A stretch of 9,651 nt of DNA from CAVXYC01 sp046154735 (GTDB taxonomy: Bacteria > Chloroflexota > UBA6077 > JACCZL01). The stretch spans positions 1 through 9,651 of the forward strand of contig JBJXFJ010000333.1 of assembly GCA_046154735.1 (NCBI GenBank), given 5' to 3'. Both the position numbers and the translations under genes were made by a program. The notes beneath the pieces were generated by a model. It worked only from the letters and a program-made list of their open reading frames with translations. It searched no databases and was not told the DNA's origin. The first letter of the stretch is position 1; each line of letters opens with the position of its first letter. Shown here piece after piece: positions 1 to 6,566 of the stretch.

Positions 1-23
1 CCCCCCCCCCCCCCCCCCCCCCC
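1..23. repeat. Homopolymer run of 23 C at the window edge
   Basis: Positions 1-23 are an uninterrupted run of C (G on the transcribed minus strand), followed by a single G and normal complex sequence. The run lies about 65 bp beyond the mnmE stop. A homopolymer this long is rare in chromosomes, and at a sequence end it is typical of poly-G read artefacts from two-colour sequencing or of an assembly edge. A genuine phase-variable tract is possible but cannot be told from the window. Confidence 0.9.
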
Positions 24-58
24 GCCACCGGTTCGAACGACACCCCGCGCGACTCCAT
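1..58 (-). CDS. Possible start of a further downstream gene, cut by the window edge
   Basis: An ATG at 58-56 on the minus strand lies 30 bp after the mnmE stop and opens a frame without a stop to the edge. It begins Met-Glu-Ser-Arg-Gly-Val-Ser-Phe-Glu-Pro-Val-Ala and then runs into poly-glycine because of the G tract. There is only a weak purine stretch upstream and no recognisable family motif. The poly-Gly run makes the reading unreliable beyond residue 12. It may be the next gene of the operon or chance. Confidence 0.15.
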   Translation of the reverse strand, partial: MESRGVSFEPVAGGGGGGG

Positions 59-88
59 GACTTTGAAAGGACCCTGTTTTCCGCGACT

Positions 89-1492
89 CTACTTGCCGAG
101 ACAGAATCTTGAGAAAATCGTATCAAAGAGATCTTCCGTTGCATTGACGCCCGTAATCTCACCGAGGGCCCGCGAGGCAAGTGACAGCTCGCCTGCCACA
201 ATATCGAACGGCTGGGCTGACCGGAGTGCCTGCAGCGAGCTCCTGAGCGCGACGATAGCGCGATCTAGAGTCTCGACATGACGTGGAACCGCCAGCATGA
301 TCTCAGTGTCGTCAACACTGCCGGACACGCGCATCGCAACGTCAACAAGCGCCTGCTCTAGAGACTGCAATCCGTTGCCGGTGAGGGCCGACATTTCAAC
401 GATTGGCACGCGCTCATTTCGAGGTAGCTCTGCGTCGAAATGAGCGTCCATCGGCAGATCGGATTTGTTCAGCACCACCACCGTGCGATCAAGATCCAGA
501 TCGTCCAGGATCCGCCGGTCGTCTTCACTCAGCGGGTCGGATCGGTCCAGCACAAGCACGCGCACGACCGCGACCGCAATCGCCTCGCGCGTGCGAGCAA
601 CGCCCAGACTCTCAATGAGGTCGTCGGTCTCTCGGATGCCCGCGGTATCCGTGAGCACCATGGGAATTCCTGACATAATTGTGGATTCTTCTATCGTATC
701 CCTGGTTGTGCCAGGAAGCTCCGAAACGATGGCGCGCGGGGAGCGCAGCAGTGCGTTGAGCAGGCTGGATTTCCCCACGTTTGGCCGCCCTATCAGCGCC
801 ACGCGCACTCCCGTGCGATAGAGCAGGCCATGCTTAGCACGAGCATGCAATGACGCGAGGGATGTCAGTGCGCGATCAAGTGGGGCCAGGACATCCTCGG
901 CGGGTATCTCATCCTCGGAGAAATCAATTGACGCCTCCACGAAGGCCTGAGTCTGAACGAGATCCTTGCGAATGGAGTCGACCTCAGCGGAGAAGGCGCC
1001 CGATACTCCCGCATTTGCCTGACGCAATGCTCGCTCACTTCTGGCCGTAATCAGCTCCAGAAGTGATTCCGCCTGGGCCAGATCCAATCGACCATTGAGA
1101 ACGGCACGTAAAGTGAATTCTCCAGGCCGCGCAAGGCGGATACCTTCCTCCCATGCAAGGTTAAGCACCTCTTGCACCACGTGAGGACTTCCGTGGCAGT
1201 GAAGTTCGGCGGTATCCTCGCCGGTATAACTCCGAGGAGCGCGCATGAGTACGGCCAGACCTCGATCGATCACCTCGTGGGTTCGAGGGTGTTGAATTTC
1301 TCCAAAGTACAGGCGGTGACTGCTCCATCGGCACCTGGCCCGCGCCGGTACAAACCAGCGGCGAAGCGCCGCCGCGGCACCCGGCCCACTCAAGCGGAGA
1401 ATACTTACGCCACTCTCACCGGCCGCCGTGGCGGGCGCAATAATCGTCTCCGACGGGTCGCCACTGGGAGCCAACCTATGGAATGCCGGCAT
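89..1492 (-). CDS. mnmE: tRNA uridine-5-carboxymethylaminomethyl(34) synthesis GTPase MnmE
   Basis: MnmE, working with MnmG, adds the (carboxymethyl)aminomethyl group to wobble uridine 34 of tRNAs reading split codon boxes, using a folate-bound carbon, FAD, GTP and K+. The 467-residue product has the usual three parts. The N-terminal folate-binding domain (about 15-135) contains GESGVSILRLSGP and a PGEFTLRAVLNGRLDLAQAE-type segment. A G domain is inserted in the helical domain and shows GRPNVGKS (235-242), GTTRD (261-265), DTAG (282-285) and NKSD (342-345). The C-terminal CLGK (464-467) carries the expected cysteine of the family CIGK motif. The ATG at 1492 is chosen because the family N-terminus begins soon after it; 24 more codons are open upstream, to 1564, but read through folK. 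It overlaps folK by 17 bp, so translational coupling is likely. Only a weak purine stretch (AGAGAGA) precedes the start. Confidence 0.95.
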   Translation of the reverse strand: MPAFHRLAPSGDPSETIIAPATAAGESGVSILRLSGPGAAAALRRWFVPARARCRWSSHRLYFGEIQHPRTHEVIDRGLAVLMRAPRSYTGEDTAELHCHGSPHVVQEVLNLAWEEGIRLARPGEFTLRAVLNGRLDLAQAESLLELITARSERALRQANAGVSGAFSAEVDSIRKDLVQTQAFVEASIDFSEDEIPAEDVLAPLDRALTSLASLHARAKHGLLYRTGVRVALIGRPNVGKSSLLNALLRSPRAIVSELPGTTRDTIEESTIMSGIPMVLTDTAGIRETDDLIESLGVARTREAIAVAVVRVLVLDRSDPLSEDDRRILDDLDLDRTVVVLNKSDLPMDAHFDAELPRNERVPIVEMSALTGNGLQSLEQALVDVAMRVSGSVDDTEIMLAVPRHVETLDRAIVALRSSLQALRSAQPFDIVAGELSLASRALGEITGVNATEDLFDTIFSRFCLGK

Positions 1493-1970
1493 GTTCTCTC
1501 TGCACACACTGCGAGTGGCTGAGCTGCGCACATCGCGTGAGGATAGACACGCCGTCAGGGTCATTCAAATCGGGGCGCAGCTCAGCCAGGGGGGCGATCA
1601 CAAAGAGGCGTCGCCACATCTGCGCGTGCGGCACCGTCAACTCCGCGGTGGCCAGCGTCACATCGCCGAAGAGCAGTAGGTCCAGGTCAATCACCCGTGG
1701 CCCCCAATGAACGGTTGGCTGACGACCCAGCGCCAGCTCGATCATCTGGAAGCGCTGGAGGAGTACCTCTGGCGTGAGCGACGTTTCTATCTCCACAACA
1801 GTGTTCATGAAATCAGGTTGGTCAAGGAGGCCAACGGGAGCCGTGCAGTAGCGCGAGGCCTGCCGGAGCAAGAGTGTACCGGGCAGCGCCCGGATCTCGG
1901 ACACGGCACGCTCAATGGCGGCCGGCGGATCACCAATATTCGCACCTAATCCCACGTACGCAAGGGTCAT
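1476..1970 (-). CDS. folK: 2-amino-4-hydroxy-6-hydroxymethyldihydropteridine pyrophosphokinase
   Basis: FolK (HPPK) transfers pyrophosphate from ATP to 6-hydroxymethyl-7,8-dihydropterin, giving the substrate for dihydropteroate synthase. The product is 164 residues, a normal length. It has the N-terminal YVGLGANIGD (5-14), the pterin-binding APVGLLDQPDFMN region (44-56), and the family signature WGPRVIDLDLLL (89-100), whose two aspartates (95, 97) bind magnesium. The PH...RLFVIAPLAEL segment (114-131) is also typical. Its ATG overlaps the folP TGA in an ATGA arrangement, so it probably relies on ribosomes finishing folP, and no separate ribosome binding site is evident. Its end overlaps the mnmE start. 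The last 25 residues or so match no motif I recognise. The adjacent folP gene encodes the next enzyme of the pathway; no folB lies between them. Confidence 0.95.
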   Translation of the reverse strand: MTLAYVGLGANIGDPPAAIERAVSEIRALPGTLLLRQASRYCTAPVGLLDQPDFMNTVVEIETSLTPEVLLQRFQMIELALGRQPTVHWGPRVIDLDLLLFGDVTLATAELTVPHAQMWRRLFVIAPLAELRPDLNDPDGVSILTRCAQLSHSQCVQREHAGIP

Positions 1971-2818
1971 GTGGGAACAGTGGCGCGCCCGGGCAAGAGG
2001 ATCGCGTCAGCCACGCGCACCGCGCGAGCCACCGCGCTCACATCATGGACCCGGATGATGTCCGCGCCGTGTACCAGGGCAACAATGGCCGCGCCAATGG
2101 TGCCTTCCACGCGTTGGTCCATGGGCATGTCACCCAGAGCCGCGCCCACAAAGCGCTTTCGAGATGGACCAACAAGGATCGGATACGGCAAGACGGCTTT
2201 CATCTCCGCTAATCGGCGGATGAGCTCCAGTGATTCATGATGCTCCTTGCCAAATCCCAGGCCCGGATCGGTGACGATATTTTCCGGTGCCACACCAGTC
2301 TCAAGGGCGAGACGCACGCTCCATTCCAGGTCGCTAGTGATCCAGCGCAGCGTGTCCTCATATGATCTCGGGTGCCAGTGTTGCAGCACAATTCCCACTC
2401 CCGCATCCGCGGCGACGCGCGCTATGGCCGGATCAGAACGGAGGCCCGTCACATCGTTGACTATCTCTGCACCCATGCGGATTGCCGCGTCCGCAACCTG
2501 GCTCTTCCGCGTGTCAATTGAGACGAGTGCTCCAAGTTCACCAACGAGGCGCTCGATCACCGGTAGGACACGTTGTAGCTCAAGCTCGGCAGCCACCGGT
2601 TGGTGCCCCGGTCGCGTGCTCTCACCGCCAACATCGAGAATCTCAGCGCCTTCGCGAAGAAAGCGCCGTCCCTGCTCCAAGGCCGCCCGGCTATCCTCAC
2701 CAAGTCCGTCACCGGAAAATGAATCGCTGGTGACGTTGATCACGCCCATAACAATGGTGCGCTGACCTAGCTCCTTACGAAGGGCTGCCCAGCGCGGAGC
2801 AGTCTGCTGACGAAACAC
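1967..2818 (-). CDS. folP: Dihydropteroate synthase
   Basis: FolP condenses dihydropterin pyrophosphate with p-aminobenzoate to dihydropteroate and is the target of sulfonamides. The 283-residue TIM-barrel protein shows the family motifs in order: MGVINVTSDSFS (24-35), DVGGESTRPG (62-71), SIDTRKSQVA (100-109), NDVTGL (121-126), DPGLGFGK (184-191), GPSRKRF (217-223) and RVHDV (256-260). The GTG at 2818 is the preferred start because AGAAGGAGG lies 9 nt upstream, covering the coaBC stop. An in-frame TTG at 2863 exists but would place 15 unusual residues ahead and has no comparable site. In the first motif the usual proline of NVTPDSF is serine (residue 31), and the usual M-H-M after the fifth strand reads Q-H-W (146-148). 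All other signature residues are present, so I expect an active enzyme. It lies 16 bp after coaBC and overlaps folK by 4 bp. Confidence 0.95.
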   Translation of the reverse strand: MFRQQTAPRWAALRKELGQRTIVMGVINVTSDSFSGDGLGEDSRAALEQGRRFLREGAEILDVGGESTRPGHQPVAAELELQRVLPVIERLVGELGALVSIDTRKSQVADAAIRMGAEIVNDVTGLRSDPAIARVAADAGVGIVLQHWHPRSYEDTLRWITSDLEWSVRLALETGVAPENIVTDPGLGFGKEHHESLELIRRLAEMKAVLPYPILVGPSRKRFVGAALGDMPMDQRVEGTIGAAIVALVHGADIIRVHDVSAVARAVRVADAILLPGRATVPT

Positions 2819-2827
2819 GGCGCAGGG

Positions 2828-2836
2828 CCTCCTTCT
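2828..2836 (-). promoter_or_regulatory. Ribosome binding site of folP
   Basis: On the minus strand the sequence AGAAGGAGG is nearly a full anti-16S match and lies 9 nt before the GTG at 2818. It overlaps the coaBC TAG (2837-2835), so ribosomes ending coaBC finish on it. It decides the folP start in favour of 2818 over the TTG at 2863, which lies upstream of the site. Confidence 0.8.
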
Positions 2837-4046
2837 ATGGCTCTCGCGACCGAATTGCCACAACCTGATTCAGAATCGCATCCGCCACATCACGTTTGGA
2901 TAGCAGCGGGTATTCCAGCACGCGTCCATCAGCGAAGATGAACGAGACAAGATTCGTATCAGTGCCAAAGCCGCTATCCGCGCGGGAAACGTCATTGGCA
3001 ACGATGAAATCTAGCCGCTTTGCTTCCACCTTGGCACGCGCGTAGGCCTGGAGACTGGTGGTTTCCGCCGCGAACCCCACACGCACTGGATGCCGCTCCC
3101 CCTGAGCGGTGGCCATAAGAATGTCCTCGGTGGGCTCCAGAAGGATGGAAAGCTCAGCCGCCTGCTTCTTGATCTTCTGCTCGGCGGCCACTCGCGGCCG
3201 AAAGTCCGCAACCGCGGCAGCCATAATAAGCACGTCAGCGCGCCCGTAGTGCAGTCTCACGGAATCATACATCTGCGCCGCCGTCACCACGGGCACAAGG
3301 TGAACTCCCACCGGCGAAACCAGACCGGTGGGCGCATGAATCAACGTGACTCGCGCACCTCGATCGCGCGCCGCCTCTGCCAGCGCATAGCCCATCTTCC
3401 CGGATGATCGGTTGGTAACGAAGCGGACCGGGTCGATTGGTTCCTCCGTCCCACCGGCAGTCACAACGACCTGCACGCCGGCCAGATCCCCGCGACTCCC
3501 GAGCGCCATCCGGAGCGTGCCCAGAATCGTCTCCTGATCGGCCAACCGCCCCGATCCCAGCCGCCCTGATGCCAGGTATCCCTCCTGCGGAGACACAATA
3601 ACGCAGCCACGCTGCTGGAGTCGGGCCACGTTTTCTTGCACCGCGGAATGCTCATACATTCCCGCGTCCATCGCCGGCGCAATGATCAGCGGTGCATCGG
3701 TAGCAAGTACAGTCGTAGTGAGCATATCGTCCGCCAGACCGTAAGACAGCTTGGCCAGGGTGTTTGCCGTGCATGGGGCAATGAGCACGGCATCCGCGGA
3801 TTTCCCCAGACTCACATGGCCAATTTCCGTTTCGGCCAGCATGTGAAAGAGCTCTGAGCTCACCGGCCGGTGCGTAATGGCCTGAAAGCTCAGCGGACGA
3901 ATGAGCTCCAGAGCCTCGCGGGTCATGATGACGTCAACGAGCGCGCCGGCCTGAGTCAACGAGCTCGCCAGGGCGACCGCCTTATAGGCCGCGATACTGC
4001 CCGTCACGCCAAGGACAATCCGCCTATCCCGAAGTACGTCCGTCAC
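2835..4046 (-). CDS. coaBC: Bifunctional phosphopantothenoylcysteine decarboxylase / phosphopantothenate-cysteine ligase
   Basis: CoaBC (Dfp) joins cysteine to 4'-phosphopantothenate (CTP-dependent in most bacteria) and decarboxylates the product to 4'-phosphopantetheine on the way to coenzyme A. The 403-residue length fits the family. The FMN-binding CoaC half (about 8-180) has VTGSIAAYK (14-22), the active-site histidine in HVSLGKSADAVLIAP (77-91), and TANTLAKL. The CoaB half (about 190-400) has TAGGTEEPIDPVRFVTNRSSGKMG (196-219, including Asn212), MAAAVADF (275-282), KIKK (291-294) and AND (350-352). Two CoaC positions differ from the E. coli pattern: PXMN reads PAMD (Asp127), and the cysteine of the ACG motif is serine (Ser160 in LASGRLGSGR). 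The start is taken as the GTG at 4046, where family homology begins. An in-frame ATG at 4115 would translate the heptamer repeats. No ribosome binding site precedes the GTG. Confidence 0.95.
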   Translation of the reverse strand: MTDVLRDRRIVLGVTGSIAAYKAVALASSLTQAGALVDVIMTREALELIRPLSFQAITHRPVSSELFHMLAETEIGHVSLGKSADAVLIAPCTANTLAKLSYGLADDMLTTTVLATDAPLIIAPAMDAGMYEHSAVQENVARLQQRGCVIVSPQEGYLASGRLGSGRLADQETILGTLRMALGSRGDLAGVQVVVTAGGTEEPIDPVRFVTNRSSGKMGYALAEAARDRGARVTLIHAPTGLVSPVGVHLVPVVTAAQMYDSVRLHYGRADVLIMAAAVADFRPRVAAEQKIKKQAAELSILLEPTEDILMATAQGERHPVRVGFAAETTSLQAYARAKVEAKRLDFIVANDVSRADSGFGTDTNLVSFIFADGRVLEYPLLSKRDVADAILNQVVAIRSREP

Positions 4047-4052
4047 GGGGTG

Positions 4053-4058
4053 AGTATA
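4053..4058 (-). promoter_or_regulatory. Candidate -10 box for leaderless transcription of coaBC
   Basis: On the minus strand TATACT lies 6 nt before the GTG start of coaBC. This is the spacing at which transcription would begin at the start codon, and no Shine-Dalgarno sequence lies between the repeat array and the GTG. No recognisable -35 is visible, because the upstream DNA is heptamer repeat. The match is five of six bases to TATAAT, so chance is possible. Confidence 0.4.
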
Positions 4059-4061
4059 ACG

Positions 4062-4110
4062 GGACGGAGGACGGAGGACGGAGGACGGAGGACGGAGGAC
4101 GGAGGACGGA
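4062..4110. repeat. Tandem heptamer array, 7 copies of GGACGGA
   Basis: Seven perfect copies of GGACGGA (plus-strand reading) run back to back over 49 bp, just upstream of the coaBC start. The last five copies are the reverse complement, apart from one base per unit, of the array at 4129-4163, from which they are separated by 18 bp. The array is open in several frames and gives spurious ORFs on both strands. Confidence 0.95.
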
Positions 4111-4128
4111 AACAAGGATACCGCCGAC

Positions 4129-4163
4129 TCCGTCTTCCGTCTTCCGTCTTCCGTCTTCCGTCC
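4129..4163. repeat. Inverted heptamer array, 4 copies of TCCGTCT plus TCCGTCC
   Basis: Five heptamers run back to back over 35 bp, starting 9 bp after the metE stop in the direction of transcription. TCCGTCC is the exact reverse complement of GGACGGA, and TCCGTCT differs by one base. With the array at 4076-4110 this forms a potential 35-bp stem with an 18-nt loop. In a plus-strand RNA the variant position would pair as G-U; in the minus-strand RNA of this operon it is an A-C mismatch in four of the five units. No U tract follows, so it is not a standard terminator. Confidence 0.93.
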
Positions 4164-4172
4164 TCGGACTCC

Positions 4173-6491
4173 TTACGCTCCTACGCTGAGCTCTTCGCGC
4201 AGTTTGTTGGCGCACTCAACCATATTGACCAGCGCCGGTTTGACCTCATCCCAACCGCGGGTCTTGAGTCCACAGTCTGGATTTACCCAGATGTTTCGGG
4301 CAGGGATCACGGACTCAGCCTTGCGGACCAGATCTTCCATCTCCTGCATCGCGGGTATTCGTGGGGAGTGAATGTCATACACACCCGGGCCAATCTCATT
4401 CGGGTACTTGAAGCTCACGAACGCGTTCAGCAGCTCCATTTTCGACCTCGAAGTCTCAATGGTTATGACGTCCGCATCCAGATCCGCAATCGATTGGATG
4501 ATGTCGTTGAATTCCGCATAACACATGTGCGTGTGAATCTGCGTCTCGTCGCGCACACCCGAGGCGCACAGACGAAACGCCTTTACCGCCCAGTCCAGAT
4601 ACGCTGCCCAATCGGACCGACGCAATGGTAGCCCCTCACGGAGCGCCGGCTCATCAATCTGAATCGCCGCGAGTCCGATACCCTCCAGGTCCACCACCTC
4701 ATCACGGATTGCCAGTGCAATCTGATTGGCCGTTTCTGACCGAGGCTGATCATCCCGAACGAAGCTCCACTGCAGCATGGTGATGGGACCGGTCAGCATG
4801 CCCTTCATCGGACGCTTGGTGATCGACTGCGCGTACTCTGACCAGTAAGTCGTCATCGCGCGCGGCCGGCTTACGTCTCCGAAGATGATCGGCGGCTTTA
4901 CGTAGCGAGAGCCGTAGCTCTGCACCCAACCATTGGTCGTGAATCCATAGCCCTCAAGCTGCTCCCCGAAATACTCGACCATATCATTGCGCTCGAACTC
5001 ACCGTGAACGGGCATGTCAATGCCCGCTTCCTCCTGGAACTCAACGCATCTCTTGATCTCCTCTTTCAGAAATGCATCATAGGCGGTGTCCGAGAGATCA
5101 CCACGCTTCCATTTTGCGCGGGCCGCGCGCACTTCAGCAGTCTGCGGGAATGAGCCAATGGTAGTCGTCGGAAAAAGCGGGAGGTTGAGCTTTGATCGCT
5201 GCAAACGCTGGCGCTCAGTGAATGAGCTTAAACGGTCGAAATCCGCGGCCTTTACTCCGGCGACGCGCGCCTTAACCGAGGGGGCGTGAATCTTGGGACT
5301 CGCTTTGCGCGCGGCCTGCGCCGCGCGATTTGACGCGATTAGCGACTCACTTGCAGTCCCCGCAAGAATGTCTCGCAGCGCAACGACCTCGTCAAGCTTC
5401 TGGTCGGCGTAGGCCATCCAGCTCTTGAGCTCGGCATCCAACGCGGGCTCATTTGCCAGCGTGATTGGCGAGTGCATGAGAGAGCAGGAGGGCGCCACCC
5501 AGAGACGCTCAGCCCCCATCGCGGCTTCCGCCCGGCGCAGTTGCTCAAGCGACACGTCGAAGTCGTTCTTCCAAATATTTCTGCCGTCCACAACGCCAAG
5601 CGAGAGCTGCTTGTCACTTGGAAAGCTCGCGAGCAATTGGTTGAGCTCACTGACACCGCGGACTACATCAACATGGACGGCTGCCACGGGCAAGCCCAGA
5701 AGCAAAGCAAGGTTCTCGCGTAGCTCGCCGAAATATGTGGCCACCATGAGCTTGCTCTCGCCAACGGCGAGACTCAGGCGCTCAAACGTCTTGCTGATCG
5801 CAGATCTCTGAGCGGCACTGAGGTCAAGTGCCAGCACCGGCTCATCAATCTGAATCCACTCCGCTCCCTCGTTTGCCAGGCGCGACACAATCGCCTCGTA
5901 GACCGGCAGGAGTTGATCGATCAGCGTCATCCGATCAAAATCGGGCTGCTCAGGATCCTCCACTTTGCCGAGCGTCAAGTAGGTCACTGGCCCAATGAGT
6001 ACAGGCTTGGCATTGATCCCCAGTGCTTTCGCCTCGGCTAACTCATCAAAGACTTTCGTGGCAGCCAGGCGAAACCTCGTGCCCGCGTGAAACTCCGGAA
6101 CAATGTAGTGGTAATTTGTATCGAACCACTTAGTCATATCACTCGCGGGCGCGTCACCCTCACCCGCGCCAGCCGAACGTGTCCCGCGCGCAATGAGAAA
6201 GCGGGTATCCAGATCGACCATCTCGCCCTGCCAACCGAAGCGCGGGGGCACATTCCCGACCAAGCAGGTCATGTCCAGCATTTGATCGTAGAAGGAGAAG
6301 TCATTGCACGGGATCAGCTCAATCCCGGCATGCTTTTGCTTGAGCCAATTGGTAGCACGAAGCTGGCGTCCTGCATCCTCGAGCTGCTCTAGGGAAAGCT
6401 GCCCTTTCCAATACGACTCGGTTGCTCGCTTCAGCTCACGCTGCTCTCCAATGCGAGGATAACCAAGCGTCTGCGTATGGGCCTGGGTCAT
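4173..6491 (-). CDS. metE: Cobalamin-independent methionine synthase
   Basis: MetE transfers the methyl group of 5-methyltetrahydropteroyl-triglutamate to homocysteine, the last step of methionine synthesis, in the cytoplasm. The protein has 772 residues (E. coli MetE 753) and both domains. The N-terminal domain begins TLGYPRIG with ELKRATESYW. The C-terminal catalytic domain begins near LPLFPTTTIGSFPQT and contains PVHGEFERNDMVEYF. The zinc ligands are all present: His655 and Cys657 in HTHMCYAEF, Glu679 in ITIETSRS, and Cys740 in NPDCGLKTRGW. Each is offset by 14 from E. coli His641, Cys643, Glu665 and Cys726, which supports an intact, unshifted frame. The ATG at 6491 is chosen over an upstream in-frame start at 6554 because AAGGAG lies 8 nt before it and the family N-terminus starts there. 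It lies 75 bp after coaX. No SAM, cobalamin or T-box riboswitch is visible in that gap. Confidence 0.97.
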   Translation of the reverse strand: MTQAHTQTLGYPRIGEQRELKRATESYWKGQLSLEQLEDAGRQLRATNWLKQKHAGIELIPCNDFSFYDQMLDMTCLVGNVPPRFGWQGEMVDLDTRFLIARGTRSAGAGEGDAPASDMTKWFDTNYHYIVPEFHAGTRFRLAATKVFDELAEAKALGINAKPVLIGPVTYLTLGKVEDPEQPDFDRMTLIDQLLPVYEAIVSRLANEGAEWIQIDEPVLALDLSAAQRSAISKTFERLSLAVGESKLMVATYFGELRENLALLLGLPVAAVHVDVVRGVSELNQLLASFPSDKQLSLGVVDGRNIWKNDFDVSLEQLRRAEAAMGAERLWVAPSCSLMHSPITLANEPALDAELKSWMAYADQKLDEVVALRDILAGTASESLIASNRAAQAARKASPKIHAPSVKARVAGVKAADFDRLSSFTERQRLQRSKLNLPLFPTTTIGSFPQTAEVRAARAKWKRGDLSDTAYDAFLKEEIKRCVEFQEEAGIDMPVHGEFERNDMVEYFGEQLEGYGFTTNGWVQSYGSRYVKPPIIFGDVSRPRAMTTYWSEYAQSITKRPMKGMLTGPITMLQWSFVRDDQPRSETANQIALAIRDEVVDLEGIGLAAIQIDEPALREGLPLRRSDWAAYLDWAVKAFRLCASGVRDETQIHTHMCYAEFNDIIQSIADLDADVITIETSRSKMELLNAFVSFKYPNEIGPGVYDIHSPRIPAMQEMEDLVRKAESVIPARNIWVNPDCGLKTRGWDEVKPALVNMVECANKLREELSVGA

Positions 6492-6499
6492 TGATACAA

Positions 6500-6505
6500 C
6501 TCCTT
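6500..6505 (-). promoter_or_regulatory. Ribosome binding site of metE
   Basis: AAGGAG on the minus strand lies 8 nt before the ATG at 6491. It fixes the metE start there and argues against the 21-residue N-terminal extension that an upstream in-frame start would give. Confidence 0.75.
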
Positions 6506-6566
6506 CTCGATTGCTGGCCAAAGGACTCACGGTGGATTCGCGACACACGGCCACAAAGTCGAAATG

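Noticed and set aside
31..38. GTTCGAAC resembling a tRNA T loop near the left edge
   Set aside because: The flanking bases cannot form a T stem and no other tRNA arms are present. It is only an 8-bp palindrome.
2819..2863. TTG at 2863 as the folP start
   Set aside because: It overlaps the coaBC end, has no ribosome binding site, and lies upstream of the strong AGAAGGAGG site that serves the GTG at 2818.
4047..4115. Upstream ATG extending CoaBC by 23 residues (SSVLRPP-type repeats)
   Set aside because: The extension is a translation of the heptamer array and has no family homology. CoaBC similarity begins at the GTG at 4046.
4062..4163. Heptamer inverted repeat as an intrinsic terminator after metE
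   Set aside because: The stem is very long with regular mismatches in the mRNA sense, and no U tract follows it.
3870..4631. Plus-strand ORF of 253 codons across coaBC, the repeats and metE
   Set aside because: It is antisense to two firmly identified genes, and its middle is translated heptamer repeat. Repeat arrays and GC-rich antisense frames often stay open by chance.
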